From the NCBI GenBank assembly GCA_944384155.1, contig CALWSG010000063.1, positions 1 through 64,000 of the forward strand: 64,000 nt of DNA. The letters run 5' to 3'. This stretch comes from an uncultured Lachnospiraceae bacterium (GTDB lineage Bacteria > Bacillota > Clostridia > Lachnospirales > Lachnospiraceae). A model generated the notes under the pieces. The model was not told the DNA's origin. It did no database searches and was given only the letters and a program-made list of their open reading frames with translations. This document shows, piece by piece, positions 43,849-55,179 of this stretch (positions are counted from its first letter, which is position 1; the number at the start of each line of letters is the position of its first letter). A program made the position numbers and the translations under genes.

Positions 43849-44874
43849 ATGGAAAAGAAAAATATCGACTGGTCAAACATAGGATTTGGCTATATGAAGA
43901 CAGACAAGAGATATGTATCTCTTTATAAGGATGGAAAGTGGGACGGCGGAACTCTTACTGAGGATGACAAAATTACAATAAGTGAGTGTGCAGGGGTGCT
44001 GCAGTATGCCCAGACAATATTTGAGGGCTTAAAAGCATATACCACAGAGGACGGAAGAATAGTTACATTCCGGCCTGACATGAATGCAAGCCGTATGGCG
44101 GATTCCGCAAGAAGGCTTGAAATGCCTGTATTTCCTGAAGATAGATTTGTTGAAGCAGTAGCCATGACAGTTAAGGCAAATGCAGCATATGTGCCGCCTT
44201 ACGGCTCAGGGGCAACATTATATTTAAGACCGTATATGTTTGGCTCAAATCCTGTTATAGGAGTAAAGCCGGCAGATGAGTATCAGTTCAGGGTATTTTG
44301 TACTCCTGTAGGTCCGTATTTTAAGGGTGGTGCAAAGCCTATTACCATAAAGGTTTCTGATTTTGACAGAGCAGCTCCTCACGGAACAGGTCATATCAAG
44401 GCAGGCTTAAATTATGCTATGAGTCTCCATGCAATAGTTACGGCACATGAGGAGGGCTATGATGAAAATATGTATCTTGACCCTGCCACCAGAACAAAAG
44501 TAGAAGAGACAGGCGGTGCCAATTTCCTGTTTATTACAAAGGATAATAAGGTAGTAACACCTAAGTCAGACAGCATACTTCCGTCTATTACAAGACGTTC
44601 CCTTGTACATGTTGCAAAGGAATATTTGGGACTTGAGGTAGAGGAAAGAGAAGTATTGTTTGATGAGGTTAAGGATTTTGCAGAGTGCGGTCTGTGCGGA
44701 ACGGCAGCAGTTATCTCACCTGTAGGAAAGATAGTAGACCACGGAAAGGAAATATGTTTCCCAAGCGGAATGGAAGATATGGGACCTGTGACGAAGAAGC
44801 TGTATGAGACTCTTACAGGTATTCAAATGGGAAAAATAGAAGCTCCTAAGGGCTGGTTAAAGGAAATTATGTAA
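43849..44874 (+). CDS. ilvE: Branched-chain amino acid aminotransferase
   Basis: The 341-residue class IV PLP enzyme interconverts valine, leucine and isoleucine with their keto acids. It shows GVLQYAQTIFEGLKAY, the PLP lysine region GTGHIKAGLNYA, and EETGGANFLFI and CGTAAVISPVG. It belongs to the longer (about 340-residue) eukaryote-like BCAT-type subgroup found in many Firmicutes. Keto acids it makes also feed branched fatty-acid starters. It is monocistronic with a terminator at 44889. Confidence 0.95.
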   Translation: MEKKNIDWSNIGFGYMKTDKRYVSLYKDGKWDGGTLTEDDKITISECAGVLQYAQTIFEGLKAYTTEDGRIVTFRPDMNASRMADSARRLEMPVFPEDRFVEAVAMTVKANAAYVPPYGSGATLYLRPYMFGSNPVIGVKPADEYQFRVFCTPVGPYFKGGAKPITIKVSDFDRAAPHGTGHIKAGLNYAMSLHAIVTAHEEGYDENMYLDPATRTKVEETGGANFLFITKDNKVVTPKSDSILPSITRRSLVHVAKEYLGLEVEEREVLFDEVKDFAECGLCGTAAVISPVGKIVDHGKEICFPSGMEDMGPVTKKLYETLTGIQMGKIEAPKGWLKEIM

Positions 44875-44888
44875 GTATTTATAATAGG

Positions 44889-44926
44889 GCGGCAGTATAT
44901 CCGTATTAGGGAAGCTGCTGCTTTTT
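44889..44926 (+). terminator. Terminator of ilvE
   Basis: GCGGCAG (44889-44895) pairs with CTGCTGC (44916-44921 region, one G-T pair) and is followed by TTTTTC. Confidence 0.65.
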
Positions 44927-45036
44927 CTTTGCAGGATTAGGGTATCGGAGAGTATTGTTAATTGGATTCTTTATATTTGTAATATTGTGGAAAATACGGG
45001 CATATTATGATATGAGAAAATTAACAGGTAGAATAT

Positions 45037-46299
45037 ATGCTAAAAGTAATGCAAAATGACCTTATAGACAGAGGAATTCTACAGATAAAGGTGGTCAATA
45101 ATTTTAATATTCCCATTCAAAATGCAGATATAAGTATATCATATACAGGAAATCCCACACAGACCATCGATGAGCTTAGAACAAATAATTCGGGATTAAG
45201 TGACAGGATAGAGCTGGCGGCTCCCCCGGTGGAGCTTTCTTTAGACGAAAATAATATTGTACAGCCTTATTCTGAGTATTCAATTATAGTAACGGCAGAC
45301 GGATATGAGCCTATGGATGTATCGGGCATAGAGATACTGTCAGGCACTGAGTCTGTTCAGGAGGTTACTCTTACTCCCGTGGAAACAGGGAGAGAAGGAG
45401 AAAATATTGTTATTCCTGATCATACCCTATACGGGGATTATCCTCCTAAAATACCTGAAGCAGAGATAAAACCGGTAGATGATACGGGAGAAATTGTTTT
45501 AAGCCGGGTAGTTGTTCCGGAAACAATAGTGGTTCATGATGGTGCTCCAAGTGATTCCACGGCAACGGACTATTACGTAAGATATACTGATTACATAAAA
45601 AATGTGGCTTGCAGTGAGATATATGCAACATGGCCGGAATCAACGATCACAGCAAATGTGCTGGCAATTATGTCATTTACTCTAAACAGGGTATATACGG
45701 AATGGTACCGGAACAAAGGCTATGATTTTACAATTACGTCTTCTACTGCATATGACCATAAGTGGATGCACGGAAGAAATATTTTTGATAATATTTCCCT
45801 TATAGTAGATGAGATTTTTGACCAGTATCTTGCAAGACCAAATGTAAGGCAGCCAATACTGACACAGTATTGTGACGGAAAGAGAGTAATGTGCAGGGAC
45901 AGAGGCTGGATGACGCAGTGGGGAAGTAAAACTCTCGGTGAGCAGGGGTATTCTCCGATAGAAATTATTAGAAATTATTACGGCAGTTCAATGTACATAA
46001 GCACTGCGGAGCAGATATCAGGCATACCGGCATCATGGCCGGGATATAATCTGACTATTGGTGCCACAGGAGATAAGGTAAGGCAGCTTCAGGAGCAGCT
46101 TGATACAATAGCAGAAGTATATACGGCAATACCAAATATAAGTGTAGACGGAATATATGGGGCTAAGACTGCGGAGGCGGTAAGGGAATTTCAGGATATA
46201 TTCGGACTTCCCCAGACAGGAGTTGCAGACTTTAGAACATGGTACAAAATATCACAGATATATGTGGGAATAACACGAATAGGAGAGCTTTATCCATAA
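45037..46299 (+). CDS. SpoIID-like / peptidoglycan-binding domain protein
   Basis: The 420-residue protein has three parts. The N-terminus is a carboxypeptidase-regulatory-like beta domain (about 14-115). The middle (about 185-325) resembles the SpoIID/LytB domain, with ATWPESTITANVLAIMSFTLNRVY and QWGSKTLGEQGYSPIEIIRNYYG. The C-terminus is a PG_binding_1 domain (about 335-410, with LRIGATGDKVRQLQ-like and GIYGAKTAEAVREFQ). There is no signal peptide, so it may act inside a developing spore or be released by lysis. The RBS is weak. Function inferred as cell-wall remodelling. Confidence 0.72.
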   Translation: MLKVMQNDLIDRGILQIKVVNNFNIPIQNADISISYTGNPTQTIDELRTNNSGLSDRIELAAPPVELSLDENNIVQPYSEYSIIVTADGYEPMDVSGIEILSGTESVQEVTLTPVETGREGENIVIPDHTLYGDYPPKIPEAEIKPVDDTGEIVLSRVVVPETIVVHDGAPSDSTATDYYVRYTDYIKNVACSEIYATWPESTITANVLAIMSFTLNRVYTEWYRNKGYDFTITSSTAYDHKWMHGRNIFDNISLIVDEIFDQYLARPNVRQPILTQYCDGKRVMCRDRGWMTQWGSKTLGEQGYSPIEIIRNYYGSSMYISTAEQISGIPASWPGYNLTIGATGDKVRQLQEQLDTIAEVYTAIPNISVDGIYGAKTAEAVREFQDIFGLPQTGVADFRTWYKISQIYVGITRIGELYP

Positions 46300-46339
46300 A
46301 TTTTATTTTCAATGTGCCAAAAGAACAAACAGCAATATT

Positions 46340-46368
46340 CACCTGCCATAAGGTATGGCAGGTGCTTT
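46340..46368 (+). terminator. Terminator after the SpoIID-like gene
   Basis: CACCTGCCATA pairs perfectly with TATGGCAGGTG around a three-base loop, then CTTTTGG follows. Confidence 0.85.
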
Positions 46369-46487
46369 TGGCATTATAAATTAAAAATGGGAAAACTCGG
46401 GCAAGAAAATCCTTTACAAATACCGCCCTTTTGGTATATTATAATTAATTATATATAACCTCACCATTTTAAGGAGTGCATAATATT

Positions 46488-48188
46488 ATGGCGATTGAAG
46501 AAAAAATAAAAGAAAATATGGAAGAACAGGAAATAATTTCTAAGAATTTTATAGAACAGATTATAGAAAAAGATATTGAAGAGGGAGTGTATGACCATGT
46601 AACAACAAGGTTTCCTCCTGAGCCAAACGGTTATCTCCATATAGGACATGCCAAGTCTATACTTTTAAATTACGGGCTTGCAAAAAAATATGGCGGAAAA
46701 TTTAATATGCGATTTGATGATACTAATCCAACCAAAGAGAAAACAGAATTTGTAGACGCTATATTAGAGGATATTAAATGGCTTGGAGCACAGTGGGACG
46801 GAGAGGTGTATTTTGCATCAAATTATTTTGAGCAGATGTATGAGGCAGCCGTAAAGCTGATAAAAAAAGGAAAAGCTTTTGTGTGTGATTTGTCGGCAGA
46901 GGAAATAAGAGAGTACAGAGGTTCTTTGACCGAGCCGGGTAAGGACAGTCCCTACAGAAATCGTTCAGTGGATGAAAACCTGCGTCTGTTTGAGGAAATG
47001 AAAGCAGGAAAATATAATGATGGGGAAAAGGTTCTGAGGGCAAAAATAGATATGGCATCACCTAATATTAATATGAGAGATCCTGTTATTTACAGGGTTG
47101 CACATATGACACATCATAATACCGGTGACAAATGGTGTGTATATCCAATGTATGATTTTGCCCACCCTATAGAGGATGCCATAGAGGGAGTTACTCATTC
47201 TATATGCACTCTTGAATTTGAAGATCACAGACCTTTATATGACTGGGTGGTAAGAGAGCTGGAATATGATATGCCGCCTAAGCAGATAGAATTTGCAAAG
47301 CTTTATCTTACAAACGTGGTTACCGGAAAAAGGTATATTAAAAAGCTTGTTGATGATGGCACGGTGGACGGTTGGGATGATCCTCGCCTTGTTACTATCT
47401 GTGCACTTAGAAGAAGAGGATTTACGCCTGAGTCCATTAAAATGTTTGCAAGGCTCTGCGGGGTGTCAAAGGCTAACAGTTCTGTGGATTACGCAATGCT
47501 TGAGTATTGCATAAGAGAGGATTTGAAGCTTAAAAGAAACAGGATAATGGCAGTTTTGGACCCTGTAAAGGTTGTGATAGATAATTATCCCGAGGATAAG
47601 GTTGAGTACTTTGAGGTTCCAAACAATCAGGAAAATGAGGAGCTTGGAACAAGAAAGGTGCCTTTTAGCAAATACTTGTATATAGACAGGGAAGATTTTA
47701 TGGAGGAGCCTCCAAAGAAGTATTTCAGGCTGTTTCCGGGAAATGAAGTAAGACTTATGCATGCATACTTTGTTAAGTGTGAAAGTTATGTTAAGGATGA
47801 AGACGGAAAAGTAACTGAGATTCACTGTACCTATGACCCTGCAACGAGAAGCGGAAGCGGCTTTACTGAAAGAAAGGTAAAGGGAACCATTCATTGGGTA
47901 AGCAGGGAGCAGGCGGTAAAAGCAGAAGTGAGACTTTATGAGAATATAGTAGATGAGGAAAAAGGCAAGCTTAACGAAGATGGAACACTTAATCTTAATC
48001 CAAATTCCCTCACTGTTCTTAAGGAATGTTACATTGAGCCTTCGGTAAAGGGTGCAAAGCCAATGGATAGCTTTCAGTTTGTGAGAAACGGATATTTTTG
48101 CGTTGATTCAAAGGAAAGCAGGGAGGAACATTTGGTGTTTAACAGGATAGTTTCGCTTAAAAGTTCTTTTAAGATACAAAAGCAGTAA
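46488..48188 (+). CDS. glnS: Glutaminyl-tRNA synthetase
   Basis: The 566-residue class I enzyme charges tRNA(Gln). It has the HIGH region [38 protein letters not shown] and the C-terminal anticodon-binding beta barrels. The KMSKS loop is altered: the expected MSKR-type motif reads [20 protein letters not shown] at 46471-46476 selects ATG 46488; upstream starts overlap that RBS. A promoter with TTTACA and TATTAT boxes lies at about 46413-46442. No T-box leader is seen. Confidence 0.93.
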   Translation: MAIEEKIKENMEEQEIISKNFIEQIIEKDIEEGVYDHVTTRFPPEPNGYLHIGHAKSILLNYGLAKKYGGKFNMRFDDTNPTKEKTEFVDAILEDIKWLGAQWDGEVYFASNYFEQMYEAAVKLIKKGKAFVCDLSAEEIREYRGSLTEPGKDSPYRNRSVDENLRLFEEMKAGKYNDGEKVLRAKIDMASPNINMRDPVIYRVAHMTHHNTGDKWCVYPMYDFAHPIEDAIEGVTHSICTLEFEDHRPLYDWVVRELEYDMPPKQIEFAKLYLTNVVTGKRYIKKLVDDGTVDGWDDPRLVTICALRRRGFTPESIKMFARLCGVSKANSSVDYAMLEYCIREDLKLKRNRIMAVLDPVKVVIDNYPEDKVEYFEVPNNQENEELGTRKVPFSKYLYIDREDFMEEPPKKYFRLFPGNEVRLMHAYFVKCESYVKDEDGKVTEIHCTYDPATRSGSGFTERKVKGTIHWVSREQAVKAEVRLYENIVDEEKGKLNEDGTLNLNPNSLTVLKECYIEPSVKGAKPMDSFQFVRNGYFCVDSKESREEHLVFNRIVSLKSSFKIQKQ

Positions 48189-48213
48189 TAAAAAATTGAA
48201 CGGAGGGATAGAC

Positions 48214-49062
48214 GTGACAGAAAATTTATTGTCAGGCTTGGAAAAATTAGGATTAGGAATGTTGGAAAATATGGAGCTGTATGAGGCAGATGAAGCTAAG
48301 GATAAAAAGTCTTCTGCTGAAGAGTCAAATATAGAAAAGGTAATACCTGAAACAGAATATATATTTGATAAGTCTTATAAATGCCCTGTGTGCGACAGCG
48401 AATTTAAATCAAAGGCGATTAAAACGGGAAAGTCAAAGCTTCTTGGAGTTGATCCTGATTTAAGACCAAGGTATCAGGGAGTAGATTCTTTAAAGTATGA
48501 CAGTATAGTATGTACAAAATGCGGTTATGCCGCACTTGGCAGGTATTTTAATTATATAACGGGTCCACAGATTAGGCTTATACGGGAAAAGATAACTCCT
48601 TATTTTAAAGGTGTTGACGATAAATGTGAAACCTACAGCTATGATGAAGCAATTACAAGACATCAGCTTGCACTTGCCAATGCTGTTATAAAAAAAGGAA
48701 AGATAAGCGAGAGGGCCTATATATGTCTTAAGCTTGCCTGGCTTTACAGAGGAAAGGGAGAGAACCTTCCTAAGGAGGAAAAAGACAGGGATAAGCTGTT
48801 AAAGGAACTAAAGGAGACAGAGGCACAGTATATATCAAAGGCATACGAGGGTCTTGGAACAGCAATATACAAGGAATCATATCCTATAGCAGGAATGGAT
48901 GAATGGACATGTGCATATCTTGTGGCAGAGCTGGCAGTACAGTGTCAGGATTATACAAAGGCAATGAAGCTGTTATCAGATATAATAGTTTCAAGGGCAG
49001 CATCATCAAAGCTTAAGGATAAGGCAAGGGAGCTTAGAAGATCAATACAGGGAAAGCAATAA
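48214..49062 (+). CDS. DUF2225 protein
   Basis: The 282-residue protein has a zinc-ribbon-like front (CPVCDSEF and CTKCGYAAL, with RPRYQGVDSLKYDS between them) as in the DUF2225 family (PF09986), followed by a long helical TPR-like part (about 130-280). The function of the family is unknown. GTG 48214 is chosen as start because CGGAGGG lies six bases upstream. It sits just after glnS and may share its transcript. A short linker rich in K, E and S (about 20-45) precedes the zinc part. Confidence 0.8.
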   Translation: MTENLLSGLEKLGLGMLENMELYEADEAKDKKSSAEESNIEKVIPETEYIFDKSYKCPVCDSEFKSKAIKTGKSKLLGVDPDLRPRYQGVDSLKYDSIVCTKCGYAALGRYFNYITGPQIRLIREKITPYFKGVDDKCETYSYDEAITRHQLALANAVIKKGKISERAYICLKLAWLYRGKGENLPKEEKDRDKLLKELKETEAQYISKAYEGLGTAIYKESYPIAGMDEWTCAYLVAELAVQCQDYTKAMKLLSDIIVSRAASSKLKDKARELRRSIQGKQ

Positions 49063-49086
49063 AATGGATATATTTTAAATAATAAT

Positions 49087-49127
49087 AAAAGCAGGATATC
49101 AAGCTTTATTGATATCCTGCTTTTATT
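49087..49127. terminator. Bidirectional terminator
   Basis: AAAAGCAGGATATCA pairs with TGATATCCTGCTTTT around a short loop, between the DUF2225 gene (+) and the convergent small acidic gene (-). Confidence 0.88.
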
Positions 49128-49140
49128 ATTATTTAAAATA

Positions 49141-49419
49141 TTATTTGTCTTTAGAGCTGTCGTCCTTGGCTTCAGTATCATTAGCAGCCTCTGCAGTGTC
49201 AGAAGCGGAAGCCTCATCATCTGTATTTATGGAAGTATACCCTCTGTTTTCAATGTCTAAATCAGAAAAATCATCATCAAAATCATCATCATCAAAATCA
49301 TCGAAATCGTCAAAATCTTCGTCCGATTTTTTAAACTTGTTATATAAAGCCATACCTCCGGCAACAGCGGCGGCTGCAACAGCAGCTAAGCCTAAAAATT
49401 TACCTAATTTTTTAATCAT
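49141..49419 (-). CDS. Small membrane-anchored, aspartate-rich protein
   Basis: The 92-residue protein has a short basic N-terminus, one hydrophobic alanine/glycine-rich helix (about 5-25), and then a tail with runs of DFDD and DD pairs (about 33-52) followed by a D/E/S/T-rich end. The helix may be a membrane anchor or uncleaved signal. Such acidic tails can bind calcium or other cations, but no known domain is present. A GGGGCAT-type RBS precedes the start on the minus strand. It is monocistronic between two terminator regions. Confidence 0.6.
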   Translation of the reverse strand: MIKKLGKFLGLAAVAAAAVAGGMALYNKFKKSDEDFDDFDDFDDDDFDDDFSDLDIENRGYTSINTDDEASASDTAEAANDTEAKDDSSKDK

Positions 49420-49579
49420 AGTAATGCCCCTTTCATTGCTTTTTTCTTAGTATATATCTTTTTTGTGCAAAAATAAATAGAAAAATTCAAAAAAAATTAT
49501 AAATTTTTATATATGTATGGTATAATATACGCGGACACAAGGAGCTAAGTGCAGGCAAAGCAGGCATTTGGAGAGTGAA

Positions 49580-50776
49580 ATGAGGTTTATTATGAGACAA
49601 AAACTTTTTGCCGCTTTATTTACGTTGGCAGTGATGGTAATTGTATGCTTTAATGTGATGGCAGACGGTAATACAAGTAAGACCATAGAGGAAGAGGAAA
49701 GCAGGGTAAATGAAAATCAGGAAAAGCTTGATAATATACAAAGCCTTCTTACAGAACTTAACAGCTCAAAAAATGATTTAGATGAATATTTGGCTAAGCT
49801 TAACGAGAGCTACAATGCAATTTCGTCATATATAGAGGAGCTTGATATTGAGAAGCAGACGAAGCAGAGTGAGATTGAAAGTATCAATCTTGAGCTTGAA
49901 AGGGCGGAGATTGAGCAGACGGACCAGTATGAGGCAATGAAGCTTAGAATAAAATATATGTATGAGACAGGAGATTCCGGCTATATAAATGCATTGTTTT
50001 CAGATGAATCATTAAGCGAGATTTTAAATAAGGTGGAGTACACGGCACAGCTTTTAGAGTATGACAGGACAAAGCTTGAGGAATACGAGCAGCTTCTTAC
50101 GTATATAGCAGCGACAAAGCTGCAGCTTGAGGAGGAGCTTGAAAAGCTTGAGCAGCTTGTAAATGAGCAGCAGGAGCAAAAAAGACAAATGTCAGATATG
50201 ATGGCTCAGGCGGCGGAAAACATACGAAGTAAGGAAGCTGAAATAGATGAGGCAGAATCCAGGGCAGAAGCACTGGCAAAGGAGATTCAGGAAGGAAAAG
50301 AATCCATAGAGGAGTTAAAGGCAGAGGAGTCACGAAGAATAGAGGAGTCAATAAGACAGTCCATAGAGCAGGCATCAAGAGAGGCGGCAGGAATACAGGA
50401 GGAGTCAACAACCTCACAGCCTTATGAGGCATCAGAGGAGGATGTTATGAGGCTTGCTGCCATAATGTACTGCGAGGCAAGGGGTGAACCTTACGAGGGA
50501 ATACTTGCAGTGGGAACAGTTGTTATGAACCGTGTGGCAGACCCAAGATTTCCAAATACTGTTGAGGAGGTTATAATGTCTCCGGGACAGTTTTCACCTG
50601 TTGCAAGTGGTCATTATGCCATAGCATTGTCCAAGGGAGCAAATGAAACATGTATAAAGGCTGCGAGAGAGGTTCTTTATGACAATGTCCGGACGGGACC
50701 GTGGCTTTATTTCAGAACCATAAATAATATTATACAGGGAACCATAATAGGAAATCATGTATTTTATTACAGATAG
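49580..50776 (+). CDS. Secreted coiled-coil cell-wall hydrolase (SleB-like)
   Basis: The 398-residue protein has a signal peptide (about 1-28), a long coiled coil (about 30-280) of the PcsB/EnvC type, and a C-terminal Hydrolase_2 domain (about 295-398) with MRLAAIMYCEARGEPYEGILAVGTVVMNRV, the SleB/CwlJ lytic-enzyme pattern with its glutamate. It should cut peptidoglycan under control of the coiled coil. ATG 49580 follows GGAGAG; a TTG at 49568 has no better support. An extended -10 promoter (TGGTATAAT at 49518-49526) lies upstream. Confidence 0.88.
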   Translation: MRFIMRQKLFAALFTLAVMVIVCFNVMADGNTSKTIEEEESRVNENQEKLDNIQSLLTELNSSKNDLDEYLAKLNESYNAISSYIEELDIEKQTKQSEIESINLELERAEIEQTDQYEAMKLRIKYMYETGDSGYINALFSDESLSEILNKVEYTAQLLEYDRTKLEEYEQLLTYIAATKLQLEEELEKLEQLVNEQQEQKRQMSDMMAQAAENIRSKEAEIDEAESRAEALAKEIQEGKESIEELKAEESRRIEESIRQSIEQASREAAGIQEESTTSQPYEASEEDVMRLAAIMYCEARGEPYEGILAVGTVVMNRVADPRFPNTVEEVIMSPGQFSPVASGHYAIALSKGANETCIKAAREVLYDNVRTGPWLYFRTINNIIQGTIIGNHVFYYR

Positions 50777-50816
50777 ATATAAAAATAAAATAAAAGTCAA
50801 AATATAGAGAAAAAAC

Positions 50817-50845
50817 TTGACATTGTTAAGGTTAAACAGTATAAT
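50817..50845 (+). promoter_or_regulatory. carAB promoter
   Basis: TTGACA (50817-50822), a 17-base spacer and TATAAT (50840-50845) form a near-consensus promoter. The leader to carA is about 50 bases and shows no PyrR-type attenuator or arginine-box that I can recognise. Confidence 0.82.
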
Positions 50846-50900
50846 CTTATCAATTTGAGCATAAATCACAAAACATTGTATTTTATACAAGGAGGAACAT

Positions 50901-51989
50901 ATGAAAGCTTTTCTAATTTTGGAGGATGGACACGTATTTGAGGGAACATCCATAGGATCTGCTAAGGAGGTTATAAGTGAGATAGTTTTTAATACTTCCA
51001 TGACAGGATATCTTGAAGTTCTTACGGATCCATCATATGCGGGGCAGGCAGTATGCATGACATATCCCCTTATAGGCAATTACGGAATATGTAATGAAGA
51101 TATGGAGTCTTTAAGACCATGGCCTGACGGATACATTGTAAGAGAGCTGTCACGTATGCCAAGCAATTTCAGAAGCGAAGGTACAATACAGGAATTTCTT
51201 ATTAAATATGATATACCGGGAATAGCAGGCATAGATACAAGAACCCTTACGAAAATATTAAGGGAAAAGGGTACAATGAACGGAATGATTACAACAAATG
51301 AAAACTACAATCTTGATGAGATTATTCCAAAGCTTAAGGAATACAGGGTTATGGGAGTTGTAATGAAAACTACCTGCAAGGAGATTAAAAAGCTAAAGGG
51401 AGAAGGCTTTAAGGTAGCACTTTTAGACCTTGGTGCAAAAAATAATATAGCAAAATCCCTTAACAAGAGGGGATGTCAGGTAACTATATATCCTGCTGAC
51501 ACTACGGCGGAAAAAATATTATCAGACAATCCTGACGGTATAATGTTATCAAACGGACCCGGAGACCCTAAGGAGTGTGTTTCCATAATAAATGAGATTA
51601 AAAAGCTTTATGATTCAAATGTTCCAATGTTTGCAATCTGTCTTGGACATCAGCTTACAGCCCTTGCCACAGGAGCAGATACACATAAAATGAAATACGG
51701 TCACAGAGGAGGCAATCACCCTGTTAAGGATTTAAAAAGCGGAAAGGTATATATATCGTCACAGAATCATGGCTACGTGGTAGACGAAAACACTATTGAC
51801 CCTCACATTGCAGAGGTTGCATTTATAAACGTAAATGATAAGACTGTGGAGGGATTACGATATAAAAACGGAAATGTATTCACGGTGCAGTTTCACCCTG
51901 AAGCATGTCCGGGACCACAGGATTCAAATACATTATTTGACGAGTTTATGACAATGATGGAAAGCAGGAGGAAAAATAAGAATGCCTAA
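50901..51989 (+). CDS. carA: Carbamoyl-phosphate synthase small subunit
   Basis: The 362-residue glutaminase subunit hydrolyses glutamine and channels ammonia to CarB. It has the N-terminal CarA domain ([33 protein letters not shown]) and the class I amidotransferase triad with C in [13 protein letters not shown] and H/E near FHPEACPG. It overlaps carB by eight bases. Single carAB pair in the window; it can serve arginine and pyrimidine synthesis. Confidence 0.96.
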   Translation: MKAFLILEDGHVFEGTSIGSAKEVISEIVFNTSMTGYLEVLTDPSYAGQAVCMTYPLIGNYGICNEDMESLRPWPDGYIVRELSRMPSNFRSEGTIQEFLIKYDIPGIAGIDTRTLTKILREKGTMNGMITTNENYNLDEIIPKLKEYRVMGVVMKTTCKEIKKLKGEGFKVALLDLGAKNNIAKSLNKRGCQVTIYPADTTAEKILSDNPDGIMLSNGPGDPKECVSIINEIKKLYDSNVPMFAICLGHQLTALATGADTHKMKYGHRGGNHPVKDLKSGKVYISSQNHGYVVDENTIDPHIAEVAFINVNDKTVEGLRYKNGNVFTVQFHPEACPGPQDSNTLFDEFMTMMESRRKNKNA

Positions 51990-54900
51990 GGATAACAGTA
52001 TAAAAAAAGTATTGGTAATCGGTTCAGGTCCTATTGTTATAGGTCAGGCTGCCGAATTTGACTATGCGGGAACACAGGCATGCCGTTCCTTAAAGGAGGA
52101 GGGCATAGAGGTTGTACTTGTAAACTCAAATCCTGCTACTATCATGACAGACAAGGATATTGCAGATAAAGTATATATAGAGCCATTAACTGCAAAGGTT
52201 TTAGAACAGCTTATAATAAAGGAAAAACCGGACAGTGTTCTTCCTACTCTTGGAGGGCAGGCAGGCTTAAATCTTGGTATGGAGCTGGCAGAGTCAGGCT
52301 TTCTTGAAAAGCATGGAGTAAGGCTTATAGGAACAACAGCCGAAACAATAAAGAAGGCAGAGGACAGGCTTGAATTTAAAAATACAATGGAAAAAATAGG
52401 TGAGCCTGTAGCACCTTCACTTGTTGTGGAAAATGTTGAGGATGGTATAGCCTTTACAAATAAAATAGGCTATCCTGTAGTACTGCGTCCTGCGTATACA
52501 CTTGGAGGAAGCGGCGGTGGTATAGCCCATAACCTTCAGGAGCTTACGGATATATTGGAAAATGGTTTAAGATTAAGCCGTGTGGGACAGGTTCTTGTGG
52601 AGAGATGTATAGCAGGCTGGAAGGAAATTGAGTATGAGGTAATGCGTGACGGTGCAGGAAACTGTATAACTGTATGTAATATGGAAAACATTGATCCTGT
52701 AGGAGTACATACGGGAGACAGTATTGTAGTTGCACCATCACAGACACTTGGTGATAAGGAATATCAGATGTTAAGAACATCGGCCCTTAACATAATAAGC
52801 GAGTTAAATATAACGGGAGGCTGTAACGTACAGTATGCACTTCATCCGGAGTCATTTGAGTATTGTGTTATTGAGGTAAATCCACGTGTAAGCCGTTCTT
52901 CCGCACTTGCATCAAAGGCAACGGGATATCCGATAGCAAAGGTTGCAGCAAAGATTGCCATAGGATATACTCTTGATGAGATAAAAAATGCAATTACCGG
53001 AAAGACATATGCAAGCTTTGAGCCTATGCTTGATTACTGTGTAGTAAAGATACCAAGGCTGCCATTTGACAAATTTATTACGGCAAAGAGAAGCCTTACA
53101 ACACAGATGAAAGCAACAGGTGAGGTCATGAGTATATGTACTAACTTTGAGGGCGGTCTTATGAAGGCAATACGTTCCTTAGAGCAGCACGTAGAGACAC
53201 TTCGTGACTATGATTTTACAGGTCTTGATGATGATGAACTGACAGAGCAGTTATCCAAGGTGGATGACAGAAGAATATGGGTAATTGCAGAGGCGTTAAG
53301 ACGTGGAATGTCATATGATAAAATCCATGACATTACAAAGATTGATAAGTGGTTTATTGATAAGCTTGCAATTATTGTTGAAATGGAGCATACATTAGAG
53401 ACAGAGGAGCTTACTCCGGAGCTTTTGAGGGAGGCAAAGAGAATAGAGTTTCCTGACAGCTTTATAGGAAAGCTTACGGGAAAGGGAACAGAAGAAATCA
53501 AGGCTTTGAGAAAGCAGTATGGAATCAGGGCCGGCTACAAAATGGTTGACACGTGTGCCGCAGAATTTGAGGCAGCTACACCATATTATTATTCTGCATA
53601 TTGTGTGGACAATGAAGTTATTGATACTAAGCCGGATAAAAAGGTTCTTGTGCTTGGCTCAGGTCCTATACGTATAGGACAGGGCATTGAATTTGATTAT
53701 TGTTCGGTGCATAGCACATGGGCATTTAAAAATGCAGGCTATGAGACAATTATTGTAAATAATAATCCTGAAACAGTAAGTACAGACTTTGATATAGCAG
53801 ACAAGCTTTATTTTGAGCCTCTTACGCCGGAGGATGTTGAAAACATTGTAGATATTGAAAAGCCTGACGGAGCAGTAGTGCAGTTTGGAGGACAGACAGC
53901 AATAAAGCTTACAGAGGCACTTATGAAAATGGGAGTTCCGATTCTTGGAACAAAGGCAGAAGATGTAGATGCAGCCGAGGACAGAGAGCTGTTTGATGCT
54001 ATTTTGGAAAAGTGTGAAATACCAAGACCTTCAGGGCATACGGTATTTACTACACAGGAGGCAATAAAGGCGGCAAATGAGCTGGGTTATCCTGTGCTTG
54101 TAAGACCTTCATACGTTCTTGGAGGACAGGGTATGCAGATAGCTACATCTGACGAGGAGATAACTGAGTTTATGGAGATTATCAACCGCATAGCTCAGGA
54201 TCACCCTATACTTGTTGATAAATATCTTGTGGGAAAAGAAATAGAGGTAGACGCAATCTGCGACGGCGAGAATATACTTATACCGGGTATTATGGAGCAT
54301 ATAGAGAGAGCAGGAGTCCACTCAGGAGACAGTATTTCAGTGTACCCTGCACAGTCTCTCACACAAAAGACTGTTGATACCATAGAGGAATATACAAGAA
54401 GGCTTGCAATGGCACTGCATGTAAAGGGTATGATAAATATTCAGTTTATTGTATGCGGTGAGGAGGTATATGTTATAGAGGTAAATCCCCGTTCAAGCCG
54501 TACAGTGCCGTATATAAGCAAGGTAACGGGAATTCCTATTGTAAAGCTTGCCACAAGGGCAATTATAGGAGAAAAGATTACGGATATGGGCTATAAGCCG
54601 GGCTTACAGCCTAAGGCAGATTATATTGCCATAAAGATGCCCGTATTTTCATTTGAAAAATTAAGAGGTGCAGAGATAAGTCTTGGTCCTGAAATGAAGT
54701 CTACAGGTGAGTGTCTTGGAATAGCAAAAACCTTTGAGGAGGCACTTTACAAGGCATTCCTTGGAGCAGGAGTAAATCTTCCTAAACATAAGAAGATGAT
54801 TATAACAGTAAATGATGCCGATAAAAATGATGCTGTTTCCATAGGAAAAAGATTTGAGGCTTTGGGATATGAAATTTATGCCACAAGAAGTACTGCAAAG

Positions 54901-55179
54901 GTACTTAAGGAAAATGGCGTAAATGCCATTAAGGTAAATAAACTGTCACAGGAGGCACCTACTGTTATAGACCTTATATTAGAGCATAAGATAGATATAG
55001 TGGTTGACACTCCTACACAGGGAAGGGATAAGACAAGAGACGGTTTCTTAATAAGAAGGTATGCTATAGAGACGGGAGTAAACTGCTTTACGTCACTTGA
55101 TACAGTAAATGCCCTGCTTACAAGCCTTGAAAGTACAGCAAAGGATCAGCTTACTCTCATAGATATAGCTACAGTGTAA
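51982..55179 (+). CDS. carB: Carbamoyl-phosphate synthase large subunit
   Basis: The 1065-residue enzyme has two homologous ATP-grasp halves (about 1-400 and 550-930), an oligomerisation domain between them, and a C-terminal allosteric MGS domain (about 935-1065). The motifs [23 protein letters not shown] and [21 protein letters not shown] mark the start of each half. It makes carbamoyl phosphate from bicarbonate, ATP and ammonia. Full length; no damage seen. Confidence 0.97.
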   Translation: MPKDNSIKKVLVIGSGPIVIGQAAEFDYAGTQACRSLKEEGIEVVLVNSNPATIMTDKDIADKVYIEPLTAKVLEQLIIKEKPDSVLPTLGGQAGLNLGMELAESGFLEKHGVRLIGTTAETIKKAEDRLEFKNTMEKIGEPVAPSLVVENVEDGIAFTNKIGYPVVLRPAYTLGGSGGGIAHNLQELTDILENGLRLSRVGQVLVERCIAGWKEIEYEVMRDGAGNCITVCNMENIDPVGVHTGDSIVVAPSQTLGDKEYQMLRTSALNIISELNITGGCNVQYALHPESFEYCVIEVNPRVSRSSALASKATGYPIAKVAAKIAIGYTLDEIKNAITGKTYASFEPMLDYCVVKIPRLPFDKFITAKRSLTTQMKATGEVMSICTNFEGGLMKAIRSLEQHVETLRDYDFTGLDDDELTEQLSKVDDRRIWVIAEALRRGMSYDKIHDITKIDKWFIDKLAIIVEMEHTLETEELTPELLREAKRIEFPDSFIGKLTGKGTEEIKALRKQYGIRAGYKMVDTCAAEFEAATPYYYSAYCVDNEVIDTKPDKKVLVLGSGPIRIGQGIEFDYCSVHSTWAFKNAGYETIIVNNNPETVSTDFDIADKLYFEPLTPEDVENIVDIEKPDGAVVQFGGQTAIKLTEALMKMGVPILGTKAEDVDAAEDRELFDAILEKCEIPRPSGHTVFTTQEAIKAANELGYPVLVRPSYVLGGQGMQIATSDEEITEFMEIINRIAQDHPILVDKYLVGKEIEVDAICDGENILIPGIMEHIERAGVHSGDSISVYPAQSLTQKTVDTIEEYTRRLAMALHVKGMINIQFIVCGEEVYVIEVNPRSSRTVPYISKVTGIPIVKLATRAIIGEKITDMGYKPGLQPKADYIAIKMPVFSFEKLRGAEISLGPEMKSTGECLGIAKTFEEALYKAFLGAGVNLPKHKKMIITVNDADKNDAVSIGKRFEALGYEIYATRSTAKVLKENGVNAIKVNKLSQEAPTVIDLILEHKIDIVVDTPTQGRDKTRDGFLIRRYAIETGVNCFTSLDTVNALLTSLESTAKDQLTLIDIATV

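Noticed and set aside
46300-46487. T-box leader before glnS
   Set aside because: Only a terminator of the previous gene and a promoter are visible; no T-box or specifier loop.
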